Origin: Leishmania infantum JPCM5 | Taxonomy: Eukaryota > Euglenozoa > Kinetoplastea > Trypanosomatida > Trypanosomatidae | DNA: 64,000 nucleotides | Direction of reading: 5' to 3' | NCBI RefSeq assembly: GCF_000002875.2 | Contig: NC_009419.2 | Coordinates: 912,954-976,953 of the forward strand | In this document: positions 9,228-18,322 of the stretch, in pieces | Position numbering within the stretch: the stretch's first letter is position 1 | Layout: each line of letters starts with the position of its first letter | The notes under the pieces: model-generated | The model's input: the letters and a program-made list of their open reading frames with translations, nothing else | Told to the model about the DNA's origin: nothing | Databases searched by the model: none | Translations under genes and position numbers: made by a program

Positions 9228-12200
9228 ATGAGCGGCCACAATCCGAACCGTGCTGAGAGACTGGGCAGCGGTGGTGGCGCGCCGGCGCGCAACCCCATCA
9301 CTTACAATCTGGCCGCCCTCCGCCTTGCACAGTCCCCGAACGGAAGGGGCCAAATATCGCCGCCGGTCCCTTCCGGCGATGGTGGGTCTATTAGGCTGAG
9401 CAGCAGCGGCGCAGCATCTGATGTGCCGCTGTCTGTCTTGCTTGCAGGTCTCGGTACCCCAGCTGCTACTGTCAACACAGCGTCGCCGCACCCGGCGGTG
9501 GCCTCCGGGCCTAGCGCTCTCTCACTAGTCGGAGGCGGCAGGCCGCCCGTGAGAGTCGCAGGCGCTTCCGCGGCAGTACTGCCGCCTGCGATGGGGTATC
9601 CGGATGCTGCTCCAACCATAGAATCCGGACTACCTTCCAAGTTGACGGGCGTAGCGCAGTCTGACCAAGCGTCACCAGCACCGATGGCTGCACCAGGTCC
9701 GCGAGGGGCAACACTGGGCCCCACTGACAACAAACAGCCTTTTCTGGCGGGTGCGCCGACCGGCGCACCACCCCCGCCGCCGCCGTCGTCACTGGGTCAC
9801 GCCCCCATGCCAAGGCCAAGTGGACCGTTAGTGTTTCCTCCGAGCACACACACCAGCATCCCCTCTCAAGCTGCAGCGGCCTCCTCAGCGCGGTCTGCAC
9901 CCTCTAAACTGTCGGCCCCACCACAGTGGACGAGTGCCGCGCCTTCTAGCGTCCCACTTCCGCATTCGGCACAAGCGCGCCGCGCAGACCCGACCCAACC
10001 GGGCTCCGCCTTCATGCGGACGCAGAATCGGCCGCCAGCGCCGTTCCTAGCAGGCGTAGCGAAGTCGCAAGGCAGGCTGCCTACTCCTCAGACGCCCCTC
10101 TATCAACATCCGCCGGTGGCACCCGTGCCGAGTCGCGGGACTTTTAACGAGGCCGCAGAGCCAGCAACAGCTGTCGCTGCTGCTCCTCTTCCGCAGTCAC
10201 AACCGCACGCCGGTATACCTCCTCCGGTACCGCGGTCTCAGCTTGCTGGGATGCCGACTCCTCTCAGCCAGTCATCAGGTGCAGCGTCCCCGTCGGCTGC
10301 CGCTCCCTTCAGTGCCCCATCCCCAAAAGCTGCCGGGTCGCTCTTGTCGCCTCCGCTGCCGTCGCAGCAGCGGAGATCGAACTCTCAGCGCCTTCCGTAT
10401 CCGCTGCCGCAGCCTCTTTCACAGCAGACCGCCTCGGCGCGATCATCAGTGCCCCCTCCGGCTCCGATGTCAGCCAACACAGCATCTCCGTTTCGGCCCA
10501 CACCAACCTCGCCACTGCCCGCTGTCGCCGCGGCACCCGTTGTCGATACACCCGCTACGACAACCCCGACTGTCACGCCGATTTCCGCTGCTGCGCCAGC
10601 CGGCGCTTCTGATTCTGCTCCTGCCGCTGCATCCCTACCCACGGATATTTGCTTAGCACTGCAGCAGATGAGCATTCACGCTCGCATAGCGCCGTATCCA
10701 CCACCACCGTCAACTGCGACAGAGGCCGCTGCCGCGACACCCACGCCCGCTGCGGCTTCGAGCTCCGCCGGCTCGCCTATAAAGAAGCTGCAGCAGCTCA
10801 TGCAGCAGCCGCAGGCGCGGCTGAACTACTACGCCGCATTGCCGCCGCGTGTGGCAGTGCAGCGTGAGCAAGACCGCTACGGCAGGGGCAACCGAGCACA
10901 GAGGATGAACTACCGCCAACCACCGCCACCGCACCACCAGCAGCGTCATCTGCCATCGGCGCCGCCACAGCAGACCAAAGCGACTCCCCTCGCTCATGTC
11001 GCCGACATCGATCCGGCCGTTGCGAAGCGCTTCCAGGATGAGTACGCGCAGCAGAACGACAACGAGAACATCGGGGACGACTTGCGGGCGCAGCAGGCGA
11101 CGAAGATGGGCACGATTGGCACGCTAGATGAGGAACTGTGCCTGTCCCTGATTGAGACTCACGACGTCACGTTTGTCGTCACGGATACCGGTACGGGCAA
11201 GAGCACCCGTATCCCAATGGCCCTGCACAAGGCGCACCCGGATGCACTCGTCGTGAACGCGCAGCCGCGCCGTACCGCTGCGATCAACCTTGCCCAGCGC
11301 GTCGCGGAGGTGCTTGACGCGGAGCTCGGTGAAGAGGTAGGCTACTCGGTGCGCGGAGAGCATATCGGCGACCTTGGTGAGACGAAGATAATGTACGTTA
11401 CAACCTACTCCCTCTTTATCTACTTTCTGTGGCACGAGTTCAAAGAGAAGCTGCCGTTTTCCTACATCATTGTCGACGAGTTTCACGAGCGCACACCGGA
11501 TGTGGAGGTCATTCTGCTGATGCTGAAGCTGTGGCTTCATAAACACCCGGGTGCCTTTAAGCTTGTCCTGTGCAGCGCGACGGCGCAGGTGGAGGAGTGG
11601 CAGAGCTTCTTCGACGGCCTTACGGTCGGCACCTACGCCCGCTCCCCTATCATGTACCCCGTGCAGGAGTACTTCATCGAGGACCTGCAGCGCCTCACCG
11701 GCATCCGCACTGCACCGATTTTGCCGCAGGATAGCAACAACATGGTAACATCGGAGCAGATGCATCAGCTCATTCTAGTGTGCAAACAGCTGCTTGAGTA
11801 CCTGGCTAAGAACACGGCGACGCAGGACAGCGTGCTCGTGTTCATGCCTGGCCGTACGCAAGTGGAGCTGATGACGACATGGATTCGCGAGAACCTGGAG
11901 GAGTCACTGGAGCCGATCGCGTGGTACCGCGACGTCGAGCTGTCTCTGATCCAGGAGGCCCTCGCGCGGCCTGCAGTAACCCGCAAGAAGGTCTACGTCG
12001 CCACAGACATCGCCGAGGTGAGCTTGACGCTGCCGGACGTGGTGTTTGTGATCGACTCCGGGACAGGCAAGCGGCCGCAGGTCTCGGAGAAGGAGAAGAC
12101 AAGCTACGCTTTTCCGCCTCTTCGGCTGCTGTGGGAGACGACGTCGAACGCGCAGCAGCGCCGCGGCCGTGTTGGTCGTGTGCAGCAGGGCTTCTACTTC

Positions 12201-14120
12201 AGCCTTCTCAGCCGCGACCACCACAAGGCGCTGCGCGAATCAGATAATCGCATCAAGAACGCTGTCCTCACTGAGCTCGTCCTTCACTCCCTGCTCATCA
12301 CGCAAAAGCCGTTCGCCTTCTTCCAGCTGTGCAACGAGAAGCCAGAGCGCGGCGCTCTCGCCTACAGCCTTCACCTGCTACAGGATGGCGGCCATATTAT
12401 TCGCAAGGACGACCCCATGGCGGACGCGGAGCGGGTGTCGCTTGACCGCCAGCGCACGACGCACGTCATGGACTCGCCCTGGAATGCCCTCATCGAGGAG
12501 GCGCTTGCAGCGGCCCCGGCGGCCTTTTCTACTGCTTCTGCCGATGCGGCAAAACACTCCCCGGCTACAAAGGAGGCGGCAGAGGGCCCCAGCAGCAGTG
12601 ACGAGGTCGGCGACAAGGGCTACGGAGACGAAGAGGACTCTGTCGAGGCCGCGAATCCAGAGGCCGACACAGAGGCTTTCCAGCAGTGCTACTTCATGAC
12701 CCTGCGGGGCGTCATCGCGGCCCGCTCGCCGGTGTCGGTCGCGGCTGCCACAAACGTTTTCTTCGGCCTACTGTACGGCACCCCGACGCTGAGCATGCTG
12801 GCGGCCGCCATCGAGTCTTCCAAGTCGCCGTTTCACGTGCCGTACACCGTCAGCGACCGCATGGAGCGCGCGGCGATGGTGCGTCACGTGTCGAACGTTA
12901 TGCAGCGCTACCACGGCTCGCTGCAGAGTGATTTGATCTGCTCCATGGAGGTTATCCTCGAGTACATGAGCATGCAGCGCGACGGGCTGTCCGAGGAGGC
13001 GCAGGAGGAGTGGTGCCAGGAGCGCAGCCTGAGTCGCACTCGCGTCGTCGATACACTGAATTTGTTCTCGCAGATGAAGGAGCAGGTGAGCTCGGTGCTG
13101 CCGTTCCCGGACGTCACAGACATCGACGTACTCAATGCCCAGTTTAACCAGAACGCTGAGCTCCTTGTGCTCATGCTCGTGGCGTCGCACACAGAGCTGG
13201 CGATTCAGGTGCAGCTGGACGGCCCTGTCGCGCAGAGGAAGGGCTTTGTGGGACACGGTATGTTCTTCCCGCTCAAGTGTCTCAAGGACGAGTCGGTGCC
13301 GACCGTGTGCCCGTGGGACCGCACCAAGATTAGCGTGCCACTTTCTCTACAGACGATTCAGCGCAAAGTGCTCGCCGTGTTCGCCTCGCAGGTGGAACCA
13401 GACCTGTTCGCGCTGGTGCTGCTCGTCTTCTCTTACAAGCTCCACTACTCGGTTCAGGACAGCGGCGCCACCCCGTCGTTCCTGATGGCCGTCAGCCACT
13501 CTGGTGTGCGCCGCACCTTTCAGTGCGACACCCTCACCGCACAGCAGATTCTGCAGCTGCGCCGCATTCAGTGCGCCCAGCTGCGGTGCATGCAGCTGCA
13601 GGTGGAGGAACGCGTGAAGGCGAATGAGAGCGAGAAGCTCAGTGCCGTGCTGAAGAGCGCCAACAGTGACTTTGGATTACCGGAGAGTGCCATAAAGACG
13701 CCCTACCTCATTCCTACAGTGCTGCAGCACGGCCTGAAGCTGCTCGTGAGCCGACTGAAGGGCTCACCTTCTTACACGGCTCAGCGACGCGGCATCGCGG
13801 AGTTCCCGCCCGGTACGCCGTACTGCAAGCTCGCTCACGGCGCGGAGCTGCCGCCGCCGGTGCTGCAGTCGGTGCTCATCCACAGCAACAATGGCCTCTC
13901 CGTGCTGCAGCCGGCAGCAACGGCGGCAGCCGCAGCGACCCCCTTGGCGACAGTCGGCGTAGCGACGGGTGCGGTGGAGCATAGCGACGAGGCAGCCGTC
14001 GCGCTGGCGGAAGCGCCTTCTCCGGCAGTGGAAAGTAAGTCGGAAAGCGATGACGACGATGATAGCGACCGCAGCAGCGACTCTGCTGCACATGTGCCAA
14101 CGTTCAGCTATGACATTTAG
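9228..14120 (+). CDS. DExH-box ATP-dependent RNA helicase with long low-complexity N-terminus
   Basis: The product is 1630 aa. Residues 1 to about 610 are Pro/Ala/Ser-rich and probably disordered. The helicase core follows: motif I 'DTGTGKST' near 652, motif II 'DEFH' (canonical DEAH) near 750, motif III 'CSAT' near 783, 'VLVFMPGRTQVE' near 867, motif V 'ATDIAEVSLTLPDV' near 925 and motif VI 'QQRRGRVGRV' near 976. These place it in the SF2 DEAH/RHA group, which uses ATP to remodel RNA or RNPs. An acidic linker (about 1110-1145) interrupts the region after the core, and the C-terminus ends in an Asp/Ser-rich tail. No double-stranded RNA-binding domain was recognised. The ATG at 9228 was chosen because it follows a good splice acceptor; the frame is open up to a GTG at 9000 but has no earlier ATG there. 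The specific role (splicing, ribosome biogenesis, translation) is not readable. Confidence 0.88.
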   Translation: MSGHNPNRAERLGSGGGAPARNPITYNLAALRLAQSPNGRGQISPPVPSGDGGSIRLSSSGAASDVPLSVLLAGLGTPAATVNTASPHPAVASGPSALSLVGGGRPPVRVAGASAAVLPPAMGYPDAAPTIESGLPSKLTGVAQSDQASPAPMAAPGPRGATLGPTDNKQPFLAGAPTGAPPPPPPSSLGHAPMPRPSGPLVFPPSTHTSIPSQAAAASSARSAPSKLSAPPQWTSAAPSSVPLPHSAQARRADPTQPGSAFMRTQNRPPAPFLAGVAKSQGRLPTPQTPLYQHPPVAPVPSRGTFNEAAEPATAVAAAPLPQSQPHAGIPPPVPRSQLAGMPTPLSQSSGAASPSAAAPFSAPSPKAAGSLLSPPLPSQQRRSNSQRLPYPLPQPLSQQTASARSSVPPPAPMSANTASPFRPTPTSPLPAVAAAPVVDTPATTTPTVTPISAAAPAGASDSAPAAASLPTDICLALQQMSIHARIAPYPPPPSTATEAAAATPTPAAASSSAGSPIKKLQQLMQQPQARLNYYAALPPRVAVQREQDRYGRGNRAQRMNYRQPPPPHHQQRHLPSAPPQQTKATPLAHVADIDPAVAKRFQDEYAQQNDNENIGDDLRAQQATKMGTIGTLDEELCLSLIETHDVTFVVTDTGTGKSTRIPMALHKAHPDALVVNAQPRRTAAINLAQRVAEVLDAELGEEVGYSVRGEHIGDLGETKIMYVTTYSLFIYFLWHEFKEKLPFSYIIVDEFHERTPDVEVILLMLKLWLHKHPGAFKLVLCSATAQVEEWQSFFDGLTVGTYARSPIMYPVQEYFIEDLQRLTGIRTAPILPQDSNNMVTSEQMHQLILVCKQLLEYLAKNTATQDSVLVFMPGRTQVELMTTWIRENLEESLEPIAWYRDVELSLIQEALARPAVTRKKVYVATDIAEVSLTLPDVVFVIDSGTGKRPQVSEKEKTSYAFPPLRLLWETTSNAQQRRGRVGRVQQGFYFSLLSRDHHKALRESDNRIKNAVLTELVLHSLLITQKPFAFFQLCNEKPERGALAYSLHLLQDGGHIIRKDDPMADAERVSLDRQRTTHVMDSPWNALIEEALAAAPAAFSTASADAAKHSPATKEAAEGPSSSDEVGDKGYGDEEDSVEAANPEADTEAFQQCYFMTLRGVIAARSPVSVAAATNVFFGLLYGTPTLSMLAAAIESSKSPFHVPYTVSDRMERAAMVRHVSNVMQRYHGSLQSDLICSMEVILEYMSMQRDGLSEEAQEEWCQERSLSRTRVVDTLNLFSQMKEQVSSVLPFPDVTDIDVLNAQFNQNAELLVLMLVASHTELAIQVQLDGPVAQRKGFVGHGMFFPLKCLKDESVPTVCPWDRTKISVPLSLQTIQRKVLAVFASQVEPDLFALVLLVFSYKLHYSVQDSGATPSFLMAVSHSGVRRTFQCDTLTAQQILQLRRIQCAQLRCMQLQVEERVKANESEKLSAVLKSANSDFGLPESAIKTPYLIPTVLQHGLKLLVSRLKGSPSYTAQRRGIAEFPPGTPYCKLAHGAELPPPVLQSVLIHSNNGLSVLQPAATAAAAATPLATVGVATGAVEHSDEAAVALAEAPSPAVESKSESDDDDDSDRSSDSAAHVPTFSYDI

Positions 14121-16031
14121 ATGTGCGCGAGAGCGAGAGTGGGCCGAATCGTCGGCCTTGAAAGGGGAAAGCCCTTCGTGGCGCGAAAGAGGCGCAAGCG
14201 ACACGCAAAGAGAGCGGTGACTGCTGAGCGGCTTACTTTCAAGGTCTGGCGTATGCGGACCTCTTTCTATACTCGATCCCCTACCCTGTGCGCTGCCGCC
14301 CCCTTTCTTTTGGCCTTTCCTGTTGGTCTTGAGTAGCGCGGCCCTGGGCATTCGCTCTTTGTTCTCTTCCTCCCTCCTCTCCCCCTTCCTCTCTCCCGTC
14401 TGCACGCGTACATGTGTCTTTGTCTGCGTGGGTAGCGGTTAAGTATTGAGCTAAGGCTGTCTTCTGTTGTGTGCTCCTTTCCTTTGTTTTTTTTTTGTTC
14501 TTTTCCGTTTCCCTTTCCGCCTTCGTGTATTTTTGGCGTGTGGTACCCGACATGATGATGAAGCCTTGCTGTTGTTGCCTCCGGTGTGTGCATGTATGTG
14601 TGCGCGAGGGAGTTGTTGGCGTATTTGTTCTTCCCCTCTTTTCTCCCTCCTTTTTTTGTTTGCTACGTCGCTCACCCACACGCCCCCACACGCACGCACT
14701 CGTGCTCTCGTTTCGTTCTTCCCTTTTCGTCTCTTCTTCCCCTCCCCCTCCCTCCCTCCCCTCCCGCATGGAGCGAAGCTTGCCGGTGGGGGCGTCAAAG
14801 CGAAACGAGTCGTTGTGCGCGAAGGAGCGAGGGAGGGAGGAGACACGAAGGAGAAGACAATCAGACATGGCAGTTCGTAAATAGTCTTGGGCGCTGCACG
14901 GCTCGACCTCCTCCCTTCCAGCTCACCCTGACGTCTTCCTGTGTATAAAAGATATGTATATGCATATCTTTTATACACGTATATACATATATATGTGTCT
15001 TTGCCGTTGTCGTTGTCGCTATGTGTGCCCGCTTCTGAGCATTACCAATACATTCATGTTTAATTCATGTCGTCGTTGCTGTGGTGGTGATGATGAGTGG
15101 GTTTTGAGGTGGGGGCTGGAAAGGATGGAGGGGAGAGGAAGAGGGCAGCGAGACAGGGGTAGAAGACAGCGTAGGCAAGATATGAAATATGGGCAACTGC
15201 GGGTCGCCTCTGCTTGTCCTCGTTTCCTTCCCCTCCCTTTGCTTCCTTCCCTACCGTCTTTTCCCCGTCGCCATCATTTAATTACACCGCGGGTTCTCGA
15301 AGAGTATCCTAACATAACGCAATCGCAGCATACACCCACAGACAGACAACCACACAGACAGACATCGAGAAAGCGAGAGACACGCCAGCTACAGCAGCAG
15401 ATCTTACTGCTTCGCCGACAGGTAAAGTCTGCAGGCCGCGCCGTGCTCTACGCTCTTGGCCTCTCAGAGGTAATGCCGAAAGGCAGCGAAGAGGCGAGGT
15501 CAGCTTCCAGGGGTACAGTTCCTCACTAGCTTCGTGCTCTCTAAAGAGCGCCTACCACGACCATACCGTGAGATCGGGGAGGAGTTGCGGGTGCGATTGA
15601 TGCGCGTGCGTGTCTTCCGTGATGTTGCTTTCTTTATTGTGTCTTTTTGCACCTCTCTTTCTTTCTATGATTCTCCTGCTTGTATCCACCACACGCAGTC
15701 TCATCCGCTAATCCCAGCACTCTCTGTGTGCATCGCTGCCTGCGGATCATTGCGCGAAGCTCACGCATCGTCCGTGTCTCCGTCTCTCTGCGCTCTACCC
15801 GTGTTCGGGTTTGGAGACGTCCGCACTTTGGTGAATACCCCCCCCCCCGCTCCACGCATACGCACGCACGAACAGGCGCCGCACGCGACGGCGAAGAGCT
15901 TCGAGAGCGCACACATAGCCAACGACCCTGGCAAGAAGGGAAGCACAGGGGGAATTCGGGGACATCGATCGGCACGCCCACGTGCGCCGCAAACGCGCGC
16001 GAAAACAAACAAACAAGCGGACAGCGGCAGC
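14121..16031 (+). other. Intergenic/UTR region, no gene seen
   Basis: The 3' flank of the helicase gene is T-rich, with purine- and pyrimidine-rich strand-asymmetric blocks (14470-14780). A perfect hairpin at 14941-14978 is listed separately. A C9 run lies near 15840. Candidate splice-acceptor tracts for the next gene are at 15645-15698 (AG at 15697-15698) and in the pyrimidine-rich block around 15215-15270. Confidence 0.65.
14941..14978. repeat. Perfect inverted repeat / hairpin, 16-bp arms
   Basis: Arms at 14941-14956 (GTGTATAAAAGATATG) and 14963-14978 are exact reverse complements, separated by six bases (TATATG). The sequence is AT-rich, in contrast to its surroundings, and is followed directly by more TATATA sequence. 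In RNA it would form an uninterrupted 16-bp stem. It lies in the spacer after the helicase gene. Confidence 0.9.
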
Positions 16032-17429
16032 ATGTTCGGTACACGCGACAAAAGCCGTCATGCTGACGAGGCCGCGGAGAAACCGGAAGGGAGCAGAAGT
16101 GGCGATGCCGCGGGTAGCAGCAGCAGCCGACACCGGCAACAGCGGCAGCAGCAGCGAGTGCGGGATAGCTCGGCCCGAGAGGCCAAGAACACGTTCGGTA
16201 CACCGACCATGCTTGGCATCCAGTATACCTCTGAGGAGGCGAGCAACATCTACAGCAAAGTTGGCACGCTCAACGGCTACACGTTTGAGGTGCCTCCGGT
16301 GAACCGGTTCCACAGCAAAACTGCCGAGGCGAAGTTCACCCAGCTCACCGGCGGTCTTAACCCGAAGTTCGAGGCCAGCCGCTTCGACAACCTGCGCGAG
16401 CGTCTTCAAGTGGCCGATAAGCGCGACAAGGACGGCCACTTGCAGGCGATCGCGATGCTGTACGCCGAGTTCCTCGGGAACAACTTTCTGAAGGCCAAGA
16501 ATATCGACTACGCCGAAATCGAGCGCTGCTTCTACCCGAACTACGCGCCAAAGTACGACACGCTTTTGAAGTCGCTCGGGATGCCCAAGCCGCTGTGGTG
16601 GCGGCAGGGCATGTTCTCGTCGCTTGAGGACATCTCGCGTCTCCCGCTGGATCGCTGCAACGTGGAGAAGGAGACGTCGCTGACCTTTGAGGAGTGGTAC
16701 TGCCTATTCTGGAACTACTACCAGCCCTTCAACACCCTCGCGTATCTGTGCATGATCACGGCACAGTCGATGGTGTACACGCGAGAGCTCGTTGACAGCG
16801 TGGCTGACTACCTGGCCGAACGACACGCCTTGATTACCGAGGCGAAGGCCAAAAGCGCACCAATCCTGTTCCTTGGCGCGCGCACGGGCAAGTTCGGCGC
16901 ACTGCTGAACGCAACCAAGAAGCTGCCGGTCCCCATCATTCACACTCACGAGAACCCCAACATGAACCCCTACCTGATGGTGATTCCGCAGAACAAGCAG
17001 GCCGAATTCAAGCCGAACCCGATCGTCAAGATGAAGAATCAGGCAGCACTGGAGAAGTACGAACCGAGCATCGTGCTCTTCTCCGACATGATCATGAACA
17101 ACGATCCGACGGCGCAGATCCGACAACAAGGCTCGGTGCGCGAGTACGTGTACTTTGGGGTGCCGGACAGCTACTGCGAGGGGCACGCGTGGGATACGTG
17201 GGGCTACTTCAAGTACCGTGAACGCGGCACCGATCACATTCCGGCGTACATGCGTGAAGGGTTTGGCAAGGTGACGCTACCGCACCTCTCGCGCTGGATG
17301 ATCCACAAACTGGACAGCGACATGCAGATGGGCAACGGTGCCGTGACAGCGTGGATCCGCAAGCCGCTTCTGCCAGCGGCGAGCATGCGGTGGAGATGGC
17401 GCATGATGCGCCTCCAACCATTTTTTTGA
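16032..17429 (+). CDS. Conserved kinetoplastid-type protein, possible methyltransferase-like fold
   Basis: The product is 465 aa. The start is the ATG at 16032 (MFGTRDKSR); the frame is open to 15534 without another ATG. Residues 1-55 are charged and Ser/Gln-rich. From about residue 60 the sequence is complex and globular. Around 276 'APILFLGARTGKFGALLN' looks like a Rossmann first strand plus glycine turn. 'SIVLFSDMIM' (about 346) and 'REYVYFGVPDSYCEGHAWDTWGY' (369-392) could be later strands, as in SAM-dependent methyltransferases. The classic acidic residue and full GxGxG are not clear, so the fold is only an inference and catalysis is doubtful. I do not recognise a named family. The last ~20 residues are basic and less convincing than the body. 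Confidence 0.75.
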   Translation: MFGTRDKSRHADEAAEKPEGSRSGDAAGSSSSRHRQQRQQQRVRDSSAREAKNTFGTPTMLGIQYTSEEASNIYSKVGTLNGYTFEVPPVNRFHSKTAEAKFTQLTGGLNPKFEASRFDNLRERLQVADKRDKDGHLQAIAMLYAEFLGNNFLKAKNIDYAEIERCFYPNYAPKYDTLLKSLGMPKPLWWRQGMFSSLEDISRLPLDRCNVEKETSLTFEEWYCLFWNYYQPFNTLAYLCMITAQSMVYTRELVDSVADYLAERHALITEAKAKSAPILFLGARTGKFGALLNATKKLPVPIIHTHENPNMNPYLMVIPQNKQAEFKPNPIVKMKNQAALEKYEPSIVLFSDMIMNNDPTAQIRQQGSVREYVYFGVPDSYCEGHAWDTWGYFKYRERGTDHIPAYMREGFGKVTLPHLSRWMIHKLDSDMQMGNGAVTAWIRKPLLPAASMRWRWRMMRLQPFF

Positions 17430-18322
17430 CAGGCGGTCCGAGTGTACGGGTGCTCTCTCTGGCGTGGCGGGGGGGGTGGAGGGTCACGGGATATGACGAA
17501 GCTGGCAGTGCGCCTCACACAGGTGAGTTGAGGCCTCTCCCGCTTCTTCCCCCAGCACATACACGCACTCACACATTCGCATGCGGACCTGTTTGGGCTG
17601 CTTCCCAAGCTGCGCGCCGACTTGCCAAAACGCCCCCTAACACGTGTGTGTGTGCGCCTTCCCCCCCCTTTCTCCCCATCCTACGCCCGCCGCCCAGGTG
17701 GAAGGAGGGAGGAGGCCAATGTGGAAGAGCAGACCGAGAAGGCGGCGGCTCTAGTTTCTCGGCGAAGGGAGGCGTGCGCGTTGACTTCGGCGAGCTTTGG
17801 CCTTCGCTGCCCCCTCTTTCTCTGCGAGTGTTCACATCTCGGGTAAAGCACGCCAACAACCGTCAACGGGGGGGGGAGAGTGGCCACAAAGGATACGCAA
17901 GATCACGACGGCTCGAGGGCGCGCTGGAGTGCATTGCTTTCGAGACTTTTTAAGTGCGTCTCGCTGCCATCATTCCTGGGCGGCGCTGCGACCAAGAGGG
18001 ACTCTCATGCTTCATGGCACACTCCGTCTCCCAACTGCATTGCACAACCATCTCTCTTCTGTACCACTCTTCTCTCTCTTTCACTACCCCGCTCTCACTT
18101 TGCCCGTATCCTCTGTTACACGACTGCCGCACTAACCCTTCACGGACCGAGAGCCGCGTGTACGCGTCGCTGCTGCGCTACACCCCACAAACGCGAGGCG
18201 ACGAGATAGGCGGCATCTTCGCCCTTCACCTCTGGCTTGCGCGTGCGTGGAAAGCGAGAGCAGAAGCGAAAACATATATATATATATATATGTACTACGA
18301 TTGCGTGTGTCTGCGCTACCAA
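17430..18322 (+). other. Intergenic/UTR with AT microsatellite
   Basis: A C/T-rich tract at about 18049-18118 followed by AG at 18150-18151 is the best splice-acceptor candidate for the next gene. An (AT)9 microsatellite occupies 18274-18291, just before an in-frame ATG at 18290. G runs occur at 17470 and 17870. No gene is seen; the next gene's frame is open from 17954 but without persuasive coding character. Confidence 0.6.
18274..18291. repeat. (AT)9 microsatellite
   Basis: Nine AT units run immediately into TG, so the last unit forms an ATG at 18290. That ATG is in frame with the downstream coding sequence. Confidence 0.95.

Noticed and set aside
17954..18322. Upstream extension of the 1519-residue protein
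   Set aside because: It begins with GTG, includes a pyrimidine tract and a microsatellite, and reads as Ser/Leu/His-rich noise.
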